From Ceratorhiza oryzae-sativae (taxonomy: Eukaryota; Basidiomycota; Agaricomycetes; Cantharellales; Ceratobasidiaceae), in NCBI GenBank assembly GCA_030998015.1, contig JARWMV010000243.1, positions 930,001-994,000 on the forward strand: a DNA stretch of 64,000 nt, given 5' to 3'. Positions 12,538-25,592 of the stretch are shown one piece after another. Made by a program: the position numbers and the translations under genes. Each line of letters begins with the position of its first letter. Positions within the stretch are counted from its first letter, which is position 1. The notes beneath the pieces are model-generated. The model did no database searches, was not told the DNA's origin, and saw nothing but the letters and a program-made list of their open reading frames with translations.

Positions 12538-12803
12538 ATGTCAGCCCGTTCGTCCCTTTCGGATTTAAGTGTCCACACACTTCCGCTCACACCCGCTCCG
12601 CATCGCCCTCGCACTCTCACAAACGAACGCCCTCGCGTACCTATTCCTCTCTTGCCGAGGATCTTGACGAGGAGCGGCCGGAAATGCAAGGGTTCGATCC
12701 ACTTGGACATGGCGAGAGCATAGCAATTGGGTTGAGCATCGTTGGGGTGTTATTTTTGGCGGGCGTGGCTGCTTCCGTGACTCTGTTGAGGGTAAATTTG
12801 TAG
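12538..12803 (+). CDS. Possible small single-pass membrane protein
   Basis: One frame ends with GESIAIGLSIVGVLFLAG, a convincing transmembrane helix, and stops at 12803 after LLRVNL. It is preceded by an acidic stretch AEDLDEERPE. That frame has no ATG before the helix except at about 12685. The ATG at 12538 is in a different frame, so either an unseen intron or a frameshift would be needed, or the protein is only about 39 residues. I do not recognise a family. Weak call. Confidence 0.2.
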
Positions 12804-13674
12804 GGTGCAGGGGGGAAATCATGATACAGGTCAGTGATCGAGTCAGGAATATTCCACGATTGTATTGATCCTTTCTCTCGAAGGATGCCGTCTCAATATA
12901 TTCGGGGACTTTAGGCTGGGGAACTGAAACTATCGGACACTCCGCGCGTGGGGGAAATATATTGATACCGCCACCGCGTGAGCAGAATGACAGGCTCGGG
13001 TCTGGCTTGTGTGGAACGGGGGTTCTGTGGTGGCGCTATGTCTCCCAAATACGCACACGAGTGAGCGTCTGATGCCGATCCTTTATACTATATATCGTAT
13101 ATATGGACATCATTTTATCCATCGATAGGATAAAAGACACAGCGTGTGGGCTAGGCTGTGATGGAATCGAGAAGCGAGATTTGATCGAAGTCATCCACCG
13201 ATTAGCTGGGCGAGGTTCCTGCCAATGGTTGATGTTCAGGGTCCGCGCCGCTGTCCACACCTCTGTGCCCGACGACGACCACGACCACGACATTTGTACG
13301 GAGTGGCATGCGGCTAGCGGACCTGATGGATGTCCTCGCCGGCGGAAAGCAGCGCCAGAGAGAACAGCGGACACGAGTAGGCAGACGGCCTGGAGCGGGC
13401 AAGGAACGGCCCTGTGTGCCACCTCTGATGGCGAGCGCTAGAGTTTCAACTTGTCAAACTGGCAGAGGCTAGAAGCTTCTTATTATTGAATTTTTTTCCC
13501 TGTGCTCCGTGGCTCTGGACAGTTAATAGAGCGCGATGCCGGAGCGGATTCATGTTCCCTGCCCCTCTTTGCGTCTTTTTCCTCTTGTGAGCTGCCAGAG
13601 TCTATGAGCCTGGCCTCTCGCCGGGTGCGACGATCGGCCCCTATCCTTGCGCGACCCCTATCGGTCCTGTGACC
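12804..13674. other. Intergenic upstream of the Ser/Pro-rich gene
   Basis: Long frames occur on both strands between 13036 and 13441, but neither has motifs or clear splice partners. The last 150 bp before the next start are pyrimidine-rich, as in many fungal promoters. Confidence 0.4.
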
Positions 13675-16600
13675 ATGGCTGGGCCATCTTCCGTCTCGCC
13701 TCGCCAGCGCGCACTTAGCATTACCAGCGACGATCCTTCTCCTTCTGACCCCGCCCTGGTCGCTACGAATATACCGGAGAATTTGCCTCCTAAAACACGA
13801 CGGTCCACTCGCGGCACGCTCTCGTTTTTATTTGCCCCCAGGCCAGAGCGTGCGCGCACCATAGCTGATCCTGCTCCCGCCACCACCAACCCCCCGCTCG
13901 TACGGCAGCGGACCAACTCCCGCCCGACCCTCCTCGCCCGCTCGTTTACGGCCAAGCCGCGGGCAGTGACCCAACGAGTTGAATCGACGCAGGCCCTTCC
14001 GTCGATATTCGCCTCGCTCCCAGGCCGAACGCGCGACAGCATCCGACAAAGCTACGACACCCCCCGTCGTCCGACAACGAGCTTTGAACGATCACGGGCC
14101 GAAGTTCTTGCGCTCGCCAAGTTAAGTTTGGGACCTGTAGACATTCCCGACCCGGACACACCTACCCCGAACCCCCACTCGTTTCGGCTGAGTGAAAGCG
14201 CACCGTCCGAGGATTGTGTTTCCCCTCGTCGGAGTATGGCATCCTTGGCGCGCTCGCCGATTACGTCTCATCATCCGATGCGTCGGGCCTCCGGACTGCT
14301 GCTGAACCGGGACGACCTGGACTCGTACGAGGCCTATCGTGCCTCGACCGCGGACTTGAGCGAGTTTCTGCGCGCTACGGGTCCAGAGGATCTGCATAAA
14401 GGTGTGCTTCTTGAGAGTTCTAGCCCTGCTAAAGACAATCACGATCAGGACGGTACGTTAAATATTGCAGTTGATACGAACTGTATACTCAACCCTTGCA
14501 AAACAAAACAGGGGCCAGTTCGACGCGTTCGCGAACCAAGTCGTCCATATTTCGGCTAGGACGCAGGCGCGAAAAAAGTCGGGCTACCGTCGGATCGCCG
14601 GGAATAGGTTCAATCGATGTGGTCCCACCCGTGCCTATGCTCCCTGCTGCCCCTGGGTTGCCCGCTTTCCGGACACCAGACGAAGAGAATGGCGACCGCA
14701 CGAGCTTCTCGCATATCCTTCCTATGTTCGGTCTCAATAACGACGAAGCTGGCGCCTCCCAGCATGCGGCTCACGGTTCGGCGAATACCTTCTTACCACC
14801 GAATACACGCAAGCATCGATTGCCTGACGGGTATGTTTCTAAGCTGAGTTTGGGTATTGTTCAGAATCTGACGGATGTTTTAGGACTACCATATTGATGA
14901 TAACGACCCCCCAGTGTGTGGCTGAATCCAAGGGCCTTGCGCATTCGCGTTCCTTGAACTCGATGAGTGAGGTTGCCAAGGAAGAGTCGGTTAGACCACC
15001 CCTCTTGGGTTCTAGCAGCTCTGCCACAGTCAAGCCTGCAGGAACCTCGCGGCCGGCTTTCCTGCGTCTATCCGTGTCTCCCAAAAAGAGTGCGCTCAAG
15101 ACCCACTCGCCTTCAATGTCGATCTCGTCCGACGGCACACTCTCGACATCCGAACTTCCACGTGAGACTGATCGATTCTGTCACACCCAGTTAATGCTCC
15201 CTCAAACACCGACAGACTCAAAAGTCGTGACTGGTCACTCGAGCATGATCAATTTGCAAGGTAGCTATCTCCAGGCCCAGACGCCTACCCGTCCACGCGG
15301 CTATAGCACCCCAGACCCCGTCTCGCCTAGCCCGCAATCGACTCCAACGCTCAAGACACCTACACCGATGATGAACTTTTCACCCTCAGCTTCAATCGCA
15401 CCTACACCTGAGCTTACTCCCTCAAAGGATCTGGTGCGTTTACCAGTGGTCAAGGTTGATTTGGCGCCTCCCCGCAAGGGGTCGTCGAACGAGTCTATTG
15501 TGGTTGATGGTCTTCACTTTCCTTCCCCTCCGGATGATGTCCCTCTGGCGAGGCCGAGGCCGACGACGGTGGATGTTCCGAGCACGAGCACAACACTCGT
15601 TACGACAAGCCCCGCAGGCTCGTCCAAGAGTCTCCGTGTGGTCCGAAACCCCCACAAGGCCAGCGACCCGGTCGATGAAACTCAGACCAAGCCCAGGCGC
15701 AGTCCGCGTCCGCTGAACCTTGAAGTCGTTCCTACATACCGCGAATGGAAATCCAATGCGCCCTCAATCCAGACCCAACCTGGCGAACTCACTGGCCTTG
15801 AGCTGGATCTGAGCGATGGAGTTGCGGGTTCGGAGCTTGGACGAAAACGGGACAGTCTGATGGAGCAGCACCAGCAGCTATTCCTCGGTGCAAACGGAGC
15901 AGTCATCAATCCGTTCCAGACTCCGCCTTCACCTATGGATCCATTTGGCCCCCCACTGGCAATGGATTCATTCGTCCCCCGACGGCACGCAATTCGTTTA
16001 TCTCCCCCTCGGCGAGGAATTCGTTTGTGCCTCCGTTGGCTGGTGGGCCTCCGTTGATGCCCTTGCCTCCTTCGCCTTCTCTCCAGCTGCCTCCTTCCCC
16101 GACCCTTCCGTCGCCGTCGAGTCCTCATCCAAGCTCGTTGGGCATGCCCCTCGACGAGACTCACCGGGCGAGTCTGACGCCCCGTCGTCGATCCCGTGTC
16201 GATTCACTCATGATTCGCACCGCGGTCCAGCTGAGTCCTACGCCAGCTTCACCCCCTCCTTCCTCTACGTCGCTCCACACCGTCATGGCTACTCTCTCGG
16301 CCCAGCGTGAGCAGTTTGAAACCATGAGCCAGCATCTGATCAGCGCGGTCAAGTCGTACGAAGAAGAGAAGCGTGCGTTTGAGCTTCGGATCCAGCAGCT
16401 TGTGGCGTTGGTGGCTGAAAAGGACGCCAAAGCCAGGGAGGATGAGCGCAAGATCCAGGGGTTGGAATGGCTCGTCGGAAACCTCAATTTGCGTGCCGCC
16501 AAGGACGGGAATAAGCCCAAGTCTGACGCTGGCGCGGCCAACAAGCCACGTCGAAGGAGCAGTTCGTTTGCTGGGCTTGGTGCCAACGAGGATGTGCCCG

Positions 16601-16764
16601 CGACGCCGGTGCCGATGGACCAAACTCCGGATGCGGGTGAACGGGCAAAGAGGGCCGCTTCGATGGATGATGTGATCCGAAACCTGGGTGCGATGGGTGC
16701 CGGACGCAATATCTACGAGTGGGCTGCGAACACGGTTCTAGAGCAAGATCCGAATCAGGCCTAG
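13675..16764 (+). CDS. Large Ser/Pro-rich protein with C-terminal coiled coil
   Basis: Three exons (13675-14452, 14512-14830, 14915-16764) encode roughly 970 residues. Most of the length is low-complexity, rich in Ser, Pro, Thr and Arg with many SP/TP dipeptides, as in phosphoregulated scaffold or signalling proteins. A predicted coiled coil of about 65 residues follows near 16290-16490 (AQREQFETMSQHL...RIQQLVALVAEKD...). The C-terminus has a conserved-looking segment (RAASMDDVIRNLG, IYEWAANTVLEQ). Exon 3 is split by an apparent 1-nt deletion in a run of five C at 15976-15980. Six C would join DSFVPP to TARNSFISPSARNSF. I recognise no enzyme domain and assign no function. Confidence 0.7.
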
Positions 16765-17788
16765 CACTTCTTTTTTTATTTTATTTTTTCCCTTGGGATT
16801 TTCTCTCGTGCATTCGTTAAGTTTTTCCGTAAAACCCAACCTTCGTTCTCTTCTGATGTCGCTATGTTGTATTATCAGTACTTTTTTATTCGTGCCAAAC
16901 GGTTGGCCGTCCGTCCGTTATATTTTTTTGTTCTGTATCTTCTTGCACCCCCTCGCCCTCTTTTTTGTTTTCGCTTCCGCGGTTTCCTCACTACTCGCGC
17001 GTTCGTTGTTGGAGCGTGTTTTGTCGCATATTCGTTCACTAAAGCATGCCTAGTTTTGATCGTTATTGGTTGATTGATTGCTCGGGCTTTTACATAGTCG
17101 ACTTGATGTCTGTTGTTCAAAAGATACACCTTGAACGGACCGATTGGGCGTGATTCGCAAGATGAATACATACTAGGGTGTATGCGCCCATGTGAGAGTA
17201 GAGGATCGTTTGAGGGAGGTAATGTTGTTACGTGTGAAGCAGCACAACGAACCCAGTTTACTCACTCGACTCTTGTCATCGTCATCAGAACAGTTTGAGA
17301 ATATCGCCGTATTTTTCTCGTGGCGCATGTGGAATACGTACTTCTTCACACGGTAATTTCAGGGTTTTATGTAGTGGTATTTACAAATGTATCCTTACGG
17401 TTTGTACAGGGTCAGATATTCGAAGAAACAATGCATGTGTGTATATCGATTCGCAAGCGAAAAAAGAAAAAAGTTTCACGCTATGCAGAATGGGGTTGTG
17501 GTCGAGACACAGGCGAGCGTTTCCAGCGTACGACATCCAAGTTCCTCGAGTAAACGGATTTCAGCCTCCAAGCCCCTAACTACGTATGGGCCTATCTGTT
17601 TGTGGGCGGATTCGAAATAGCACAACTTGGCCCGGGCCCCGATGAAGTATACTTGGTTCTGGTTCAGCAGATCACCGAACTTGAAGACGGTGAGGATACT
17701 GATAACCATCGGGGGATCGACACAAGTTTCAATTCATTCAATATACTTCATATAAATACAAAACGGGCTCCGTTGAGTTGTATATCAG
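16765..17788. other. Intergenic between convergent genes
   Basis: T-rich sequence just after the stop at 16764 is a likely 3' UTR. The rest lies downstream of the minus-strand esterase. No coding exon or RNA gene is recognised. Confidence 0.5.
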
Positions 17789-19166
17789 TTAAGGAACGTA
17801 GTTTGGGCCATTCATGGTGAGGTCCTGAGGGCCACCATGTCCGTACCATGACACAAACGGTCCCTCCCCGTTCAACGCCCTCAGAACATGTCGAGCCACA
17901 AACCGAGAAGCGCGATCGCTCAAATGAACTTCATCCCACCTAGTTCCGGCCGTAAGTTACACGTCCAAAAGACTATTGAAAAAAATGACTTGCCATAGAT
18001 ACGAGCCCCGTAGTTCATCGGGCTGGACCACGCATATAGGGTTCTGCGCTCCCTCGTAAGGAAACTTGCAGGCGACAATAGATTCGTCAACATGATATGG
18101 AGGTCCTGTGAAATAAAGTGCAGGGTTGTTGTACATATCCTCGAAAAGCCCGTAAGAATCAAACAACCCTATGATTTCGGTTTGGCGATGGTTTTGCGTA
18201 ACTGAGAGTGTTTTACTCACCAAAGACAGCTCCAGGGAATTGCACGGGAGCAACGTACTTGGTTTTGAGGGCCCAAAGCTCGTTTCCAGAGCGGACAAGC
18301 TCGGCCATCAAAATACCCCATTCTGTTTGGTTGTGTGGCTGTGGCCAATATACGGTAGTGTATCCGTTCATGGAGTACATTGGAGTGAGATGCAACGGTA
18401 TCATCTATCGTACCGGAATCACCTGTAAAAATGCTGCAATAAAAATTTTAATGCATGTACTCACATTTTGAATCAAGAAATTCCTTGCCCCTCGTTCATA
18501 TAACAATTTGACCCAGTCATACACGCATGCTGTTGTATTGACTATCGAGACGCCAGGAAGAGGCTTGTTTAGAAGCGCATCAGCACCTACATCGTTGGTC
18601 CCTATCCAGATGGAATACAAGGTCTCTTCGCTGGGTAGGGGTATGTATGTGCCATTTGGAAGGTGAATATAGGTGCCGTCTTCTTTGATTAGCGTGTCTT
18701 GATTATAACGGGGTACCTGAGACTCCAAGACAGACGGCCAGATTCGTGGGGTGATCAGATTAGAGCAAACGCCACCAGCTTTAGCATAGTCGTGGACCGA
18801 TATAGCACCACCAGAATACAACGAAACATAGTCCGGCCACGGAATACCCCCTATCGAATATTGTGTCAATCGGTAGAACATATCTGAAAGCATTCATAGA
18901 GCTCACCGTTGCTGACCTGAATGTTGTCAGTGTAGGAGTCGCCGAAGGCAACTAGGTGTTTAAAGGGTCCGATCGCAGAGCAGAATCCCACGAAGGAGAG
19001 TAAAAGGATAGTTAAGGTAACCTGTCCCGATATGCCAGTTGGTTTAGGGTGGAGTGTTTGCTAGCAGATCGCCTCAGTCAACACGCCTCTAAATTCCTTA
19101 TTCCGGCACTTTATAGCTAAAAATACCGCCTTTAAGACCTCTACTGGGTACTGTATTGAGGTTCAT
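17789..19166 (-). CDS. GDSL/SGNH acetylesterase, CE16-like, secreted
   Basis: Minus-strand exons spell a signal-like stretch TILLLSFVGFCSAIG, block I FGDSYTD with the nucleophile Ser, GGIPWPDYVSLY, GGVCSN, block III IGTNDVG and block V WDEVHLS with the catalytic Asp/His. It ends at 17789. This order fits carbohydrate esterase family 16, which removes acetyl groups from hemicellulose oligomers. The last intron uses a GC donor (GCAAGT) so that YLW joins WDEVHLS. No ATG exists in the exon that holds the signal peptide. The best rescue is a 15-nt first exon at 19166-19152 (MNLNT) and a 130-nt intron; otherwise the start codon is lost. A TATAAA lies at about 19110, inside that proposed intron, which weakens the rescue. 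Confidence 0.75.
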
Positions 19167-19546
19167 AGGACAAGGCTGATAGAATCGCACTAGTTTTGAT
19201 CCCAACTCGTTGCGACACAGCAAGGGCCATACCGGAGCCATTGGGCAGGTCCAGAAAAATCATACCAAATCACACAACACTTACCATCCTTCCTTCTGTT
19301 TGGCAGTTGAGGTGGTCGTCGCACTGGGAAGGAATAGCCTCTAGCCAGCGCAGGGCTTTTCATCGGTGGGAAATGGAAAAGGAAGGTCACGTGCTTCCAT
19401 ATGAGCACCTGACCATGTATCAAATATATGGAAGACGGCATTGCGAATGACATGGGAATGTGATACCCAGATAAGGCAAATATACACTCAGCGAAAAGAG
19501 AAACCACACGGTCCAACTGTATTATATCGTCATCCCTCCTGGATAC

Positions 19547-21352
19547 CTAGTGGTTGCGCTGGGTGACAGCCTTGACGTGGTCATAAACCAACGTTTTCGC
19601 TTCTGGGTCATCAAGATAAATTGTAAACCCATCATCTTTCGAGACTGTTAGCGGAAATCAACGGTCTCGGACGGTTGTCACGTACTTGTGGAACGACCGA
19701 ACGACAAGTTACTGACGCCGAGCTGCCAGAATTGATCACCAGCAAGGTTCCACTGGATAGCAGCTTTTTGCCAGGGGACAATGGCCTCAGTACGGGAATA
19801 ATTTGAAGTAGTACCGAGGTATGCGAGTCGAGCCTCAGGGGTGAGCCATCCGTACTTTCGGATTGTCAGCGGCTCGAACGGGATTAAAACATGAATTACT
19901 AACCTCTTCGAGGACAACTGGCTTGCCAATTTTCTTCTGGGCGATACCGTGCTGAGCGGTAAAGTTAAGAACCCTATATTTTTACCGTTTGTCACTATAG
20001 ACCCTACGAGTTTATACTTCCACAAACGTACCACTGAGGCGTTTTGCTCCACCAATCGGGGTACTGATTTCAAGGTTAGTCAAAGTTGGTAGAAACAAAA
20101 ATAGACGAAAATCACGGTGTGGAAGGTTCCATAAGAGATCGCAGGAAGCTTAGTATTGGCGTAAAAATCGATGCCGTCCGCGCCATTGTATGCCCAGTCG
20201 GGGTCACCAGGGAAGTTGAAGAATCCCTCCTCGCCAGTACTGATCATGTGGGATCCATCAATTTTCTGCGCATACAACCATATTAGCAGATTTCACGACA
20301 TATATTTGGGTGCGAGCTAACCTTGATGAAGCGTGACATCTCATCCATCCAGTTGTTGAGTGTAGTTGTAGTGCAGTTGGGACCTCGAGGGAGGTTGCGG
20401 GTGCCATCAGCACCACAGCGAGGTTCATTGCCGAGCTATTATACGGTTCGGTCCCGTTATTTGCGGATCACGACAAAGAGCTCACCTGCCAAGAGAATAT
20501 AGCCGGGCTGTTGCGATAGCGCGACACTACAGCCTGTACGTAGTTCTTGAACGCAGCTTTGATCTTGGGCTCGGTGTAGAACTATTCAGAGCTCGTCTTA
20601 GTACTTTGTCTGCAGTCTACATCATTAGGAACCTACACTATCGTGATATCGACCGCCCAAGTTTACGCTAAAAGTGTTTTTAGGATGACGAGCCCTCCGT
20701 AGGGGCATATTGTACCTACTTGTAAACATCAATTCCACCATAGTCGGCCCAGTTGTTGGTGAGCGTAACAACCAGCTTGATACCCTTCTTCTCGGCAAGG
20801 GAAACCACCTTGTCGAAGTGACCCAAGCCATTCTCGCCGTAGTCTAACATAGTGTCAGGCATCAGTATCACATACACTATGAGGTTACATACTGATTGTA
20901 GCAGTTCCGTTCACCCAGCTCTGATAGTAAATAACGGTTGGGCCAGCGCCCTCCCCACCGTACTGAGGAAGTCCCCCAGGAATTGTTGTTACGTTCCTAA
21001 AGGACAATTTTGTTTGTGTGTCGTGCGGGGGCCTGGCGTACTTGTCCTTACATTTCATTGAACCCCCAAGTGCGAATTACGTTCAAGCCAGCCTTTGCAG
21101 CAGCATCAAAGGCAATCTCGACATCCGTCATGTTCTACCAACTAAAGTTAGTCCAAAAAGAAACGAGTTCCAAGCGAAACTACATACTGCTGTGAAAGAG
21201 CACCAATAACAATTCGTTCCGGCAAAGTAATATGGCTTTCCATCGAGTTCGAAGCGCGTGCCATCGGTCTTGACGAATTTTGAGGAAGGAAGAGCCGACG
21301 CAAGAAGTGCCAGCGAAGCAGCAGCAGCAACAGAGGACAGGGCCGGGCGCAT
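19547..21352 (-). CDS. Endo-beta-1,4-mannanase, GH5, secreted
   Basis: The signal peptide [20 protein letters not shown] is followed by [14 protein letters not shown], the usual N-terminal strand of GH5_7 mannanases. Later exons give [24 protein letters not shown], the acid/base motif [10 protein letters not shown] (intron inside, rebuilt) and the nucleophile motif VVLEEYGW (rebuilt across an intron). C-terminal [15 protein letters not shown] and [10 protein letters not shown] follow, ending at 19547. It hydrolyses mannan backbones outside the cell. About ten short introns interrupt it and I found no frame damage. It sits head-to-tail with the CE16-like esterase and the GH127-like gene, all on the minus strand. 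Confidence 0.9.
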
Positions 21353-21853
21353 GGCAAGAGCGGTGAGTCAGGTCGGGGGGCGAGAAGTCTGGGGCTCCAG
21401 AACCAACACTCGTGAGACTTTTTATAGTGCCAGAGTCTCTTGCTCCGAGATGTTCCTGGCTCGCACTCCAGCAAACCGCTGGATGTCCTTGGCTCGCCGT
21501 TCCTCTACTTCACGTGGCCAGCGGTGGGCTCGTGGCAGTAATAATTCCCTGGCTTCTTCATAGTGTAAATATTTTACATCGGTTAAGACCAGGGTCCGAG
21601 ATTCTCGCGCAGTGAAGAATACTATGACTATCCAATTGGAGCGTTTCCCGATGGGCCTTAACTTTTAGGATCACCATATAAGTGTTGAAAGTGCGTATAT
21701 GCGGCCCATGATGATTCACAAGCGAGCTCCGAGATTTACCCTTGGTCACGAGGAGTAACTCGCATATTCATTCGAGTGGGATGCTACATCCACCAACAAG
21801 TAGTTGTTCTGTGCTCAATTCGTGGGATCAAGCATTAATTGTTCTGTTATTTT

Positions 21854-24797
21854 TCATAACCGGAAATTCATGATGCGCAACTTGGTGGACTGTCAAACAA
21901 AAACTTAAGCCCAGATGAAAATGTAATCGCATGCTCAAACTTACGCCGTATGGCACTAGTCTGATCGTTTCCAACGGGCCAACGCAGTCGGGATTCTCAG
22001 GTGGCGCATCAGCGAATGTCTCTCCCGCGATCTTCCACTCGACTAGACAAGCTGTTACAAGAAGTGTCGCTGGCGACCCGTTCGAGTCGAATACGGGCGA
22101 TTTGATCTGTCCAGAGGTGATGGTACCGTGCGGTCGAGGGATCGATCGCATATTGCCAAGGACCATTAGGGAGCATTTGCAAGTCTACGGCGCGAGGCTC
22201 GTTCTGGGTTCCGATTGGTTTGGCGCTACTATCTGAGCCTCTCGACTGAAGACACATCAAAGTGACTCACAGGGTGCCTAGCCATCACTTTGATTGCCTT
22301 CGGTATGTCATACGCATACAAAAGAGAGCCGCTGGGAGAAGCTGTCATCGCCAGGTGCTGGTATTCGTAATATACAACAAACCGATGTAGCGCGACTGTG
22401 TTTCGTGGACGAGGCTCAACCCAATAGAAGGTTTCTGAATCACACGAAAAGTTGAAACACCGGGGGAGACACTGAACTTGAGGTGTTGAGACTGGATGAT
22501 AGTGGGAACATCGTCGACGAGACATCTTTGATCGCTATGGCATTCTGCTCAAGCGCCCATTTTGGTAGTCGGAGGTGGTAATCGAACGACTTGGTGCATT
22601 GATACGAATTTCGACGAAATCCCCAATGGATAGGTCGTATTAATGAGAACATGCACATGGTTATCTATAATTATTCGAAGAAACTAAGCTTACGATGAGA
22701 TTACAATAGTATATCACTCACCGCCGCAAGTACCGTACGAACCTCAAACGGACCTTGGTAAACTTGTACGAGGCTGGTTCGCTCTACATTGGTTACGAAT
22801 GCAGCCGCCACAAACTTTGGGAACCCTTGCATATGGTTCACGGTACAACAACTAGCATATATCATAGGTTAGTCGAACAGAATGTTCTCATGTTGGCTCA
22901 AATTACTGACGGATAGTCCGGCTCTAGCCCAAAGACGTTAGATTCTGGTCTGCGAGAAGATGAGTTCACATATTGATTCGTAGATACCGAACATACCCAT
23001 CAGAAGGGAACGGATTCGGAGTCATGTTTCTCGCAGCAATTTGATTCTGCTGTTGAACGTATTGATGAGCCCACATGTCTATTGAATGTTAGCTATATCA
23101 GGTTTGGTAGAAAGAACACAGGTCCTACCCGCTGTAATCGTCGCCGGTAATGCATTGTATGCTTGACGCTCCACCTACTCCAAGGTCAGAACGAGGACAT
23201 TTCAACTATGCTATTCATAGCGCACGCGTTCTGCAACTGAGGGATCGCCCGTGACTTGGTGAAGGTAAGAGCCTAGGGAATGATCGCTCAGTAGGGAATC
23301 CCTGCCGCCATGCTCAGAACTCACGAATACATCGACTCCTAGAACCCCATCCACAAAGTTCAGATAGGCCACCGGAAGCAGTAGTTAGAATCACCCACCA
23401 CCACCAAACATAGCTCGGTCCTTGACAACGCGGGGTCGTCAGACGGGACGAGAAAACCAATAGGCGTACATACCCCCTTACGGAATCCAATCCGGCCAGA
23501 AATTCGTCTGGAAGTTTCCCCCCCAAAAGTCAGTCACACTAAGCAAGGCATGAAAGATTCCTTACCGGCAGCGAATACACCCGAAGGTCGACCGTGATAT
23601 TTGTGGATTCGATTCCAGGCCCTATGGCATCAGTCAACTCTGCAAAGCCGGTGGTTAGCTGGAGGCCACAAAGTTGCCATAGAGACTACGAACCAGACTT
23701 GTCCTTGTTGAATCGATAGCTAACTGCCATGGCCTTCAAGCCTTCTGCCAAGTTCACGCCTGGTACATGTACGATGAGTGATGTAAATTGGTTTATACAC
23801 ACGACTAGCTCACCATGCCAGTAAATCCTCCATTCCTTTACGGCCTCTTTTGGAAACAGCTCTTCCGAAAAGACACTCCGCCAGTCGGTCGAAACTGCCT
23901 TGATCCGCACCATTGTATCACGAAGTAGGCTCAATACCTCTGAAGCATCCCTGCCGCGCTCGACATGCCAGTCATGCAACCACTGAAGCGCAAGGACAAA
24001 ATCCTCCCAACGCGTTCCGCGCGTCCAGTCCTGGTTCCTTTTCCCTGCCGCAGCATCTCGTTGGCCAAACGGACAAAACGCATCGACGACCGGACGATCT
24101 TTACAAATGAGTCGAGTTTGTAAATGTCATGTGCGCCCGCACAGCGGGATGACGATGAGTCCAATTTACCCTTTCAGATAGATCAGGTTCGGCCTCGGCC
24201 ATTCCGAACGCGCCTAGCAAGAACGGGTAGCGGCCCCAGAGCCACCGAGGTTGCCACTGATCGCCAGTCTCGGGTCCTAGCCACCCGTCCTCCCATTGGG
24301 TGTCCAGGACGTGATCGAGAAACTCTCGGACTGCCGATTTCAGTGGGGGAGAATCAAGAGTGTAGGCATGAGGCACTACGCCATTCTGTAACCACCAGTC
24401 GAGCAAGCGGCTTTGAGTAGAACAACAAAACGTACAAACCAATAAGAGCCAGCTACAAACAACAATCGATCAGAAAAAAAGCTTCAACGACTATATTAAT
24501 CACCACTACCTTCATTCAAATCCGAATAATTCACGTTACCCCTACCCATCCAACTGCCATCCTTGATCCTGCAGAGCAACCTTGTAAGAAGCCAGACAGG
24601 ATAATCCCATCACCCGGGAGAGAGAAAAAAAGTCCCCCACAGTGGATAAAACTCATGCATATGACCTCCCAGCCCATCAGCCTGAACCTGCAACTGGTCC
24701 CGAGCCATCCGTACGGTTTGATTTCTCCGAGCCTGAGCGGAATATAGACAGGAGGAGCAACTGCCGATGAGACGGAGAACACCCCCCAAAAAAACAT
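21854..24797 (-). pseudogene. GH127/DUF1680-like arabinofuranosidase, several frameshifts
   Basis: Family signatures appear in order from 24797 to 21854: SSAVAPPVYIPLRLGEIKPYGWL, QLQVQADGLGGHMHEFYP, NYSDLNEG, NGVVPHAYTLDSPP, DGWLGPE, WEDFVLALQWLHDWH, HGVNLAEGLKAMAVSY, DEFLAGLDSVRGTELC, RLPKWALE, LPNGPWQYAI, and the C-terminal LETIRLVPYGSTKLRI closing at 21854. They match secreted beta-L-arabinofuranosidases of GH127. Between them the frame changes without a plausible intron at about 24699-24701, 24034-24045, 22621-22624, 22575-22600 and 22120-22135; most of these look like a single missing base in a short homopolymer. With that many breaks the gene is probably decayed, unless this part of the sequence is of poor quality. 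The TELC cysteine of the family is kept. Confidence 0.75.
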
Positions 24798-25592
24798 CAG
24801 CTCACCCAATCTCGAACCTGACGGTGAACAATAAAAAAAGAAAAAGACCCACGACTGAGATGCGAGGCACGAACAAAGCCACGATATTGAACCAGGGCAG
24901 TCATACCCACACATGCCAGGGAAATAAGACTGTTCAAAAAAAAGGCCGGAACAATTAGTTTCAAGCCCTCCTCCCACCCCAAATCCGATGCCGATCGAGA
25001 CACACGCACAAGTACCGCACCAAAGGCTCATAATAATAATATCTCCAGGACCCGCCGGGTTGGCGCGTATCGACCATGCCCTCGCTCAAGACATCATTGG
25101 GCCGCTTGCGATCAGATGGAGCCGACATCCCTTTGTACTTTGTGCGTGAATATCACGGCCAAGCGAGGAACGAGGGAGGGGGAGGGGGAGAGTAAGCACA
25201 AAGCCAACCGACCGGGCCGCCGAGTGACGTCAGCACGATAGGATGTTCGATATGTACATGTGCATCGCAGTTGTTCCTCGACTTCTCGCAACGTGCAGAG
25301 TCCTCTTATCCCATTTGGACAAAACAAAGAGCGCGAGGACCGGCGATCATCTGAGGAGCCGGGTGAAAGTCGATTTCAAATGAGATAGAGTGGAGCGCTC
25401 GGCGGTTATGCCGACAGAGTCATTTTTCGACCACTGCTAGTTCACGCACACTGGGCATCGAGCGCTTTATACATACTAATATCACAAGATTGATTTACCT
25501 GCCATATAAATTAAATAGAAACTGGAAGCCGTCGAAACCATCAGCCAAGGAGAATTCAACTCGCATATATACGAACATCCACACAGTAGCCT
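24798..25592. other. Divergent intergenic region, GH127-like gene / THG1
   Basis: Promoter space shared by two divergent genes. No exon is supported. A purine-rich run of G near 25175-25190 is the only striking composition. Confidence 0.5.

Noticed and set aside
12282..12710. 142-codon minus-strand frame
   Set aside because: Arg-rich composition typical of antisense frames in GC-rich DNA; it overlaps the plus-strand frame with a credible membrane helix.
13036..13441. Overlapping long frames on both strands, one with a signal-like N-terminus
   Set aside because: No family motif, no splice partners, GC-rich sequence where long chance frames are common.
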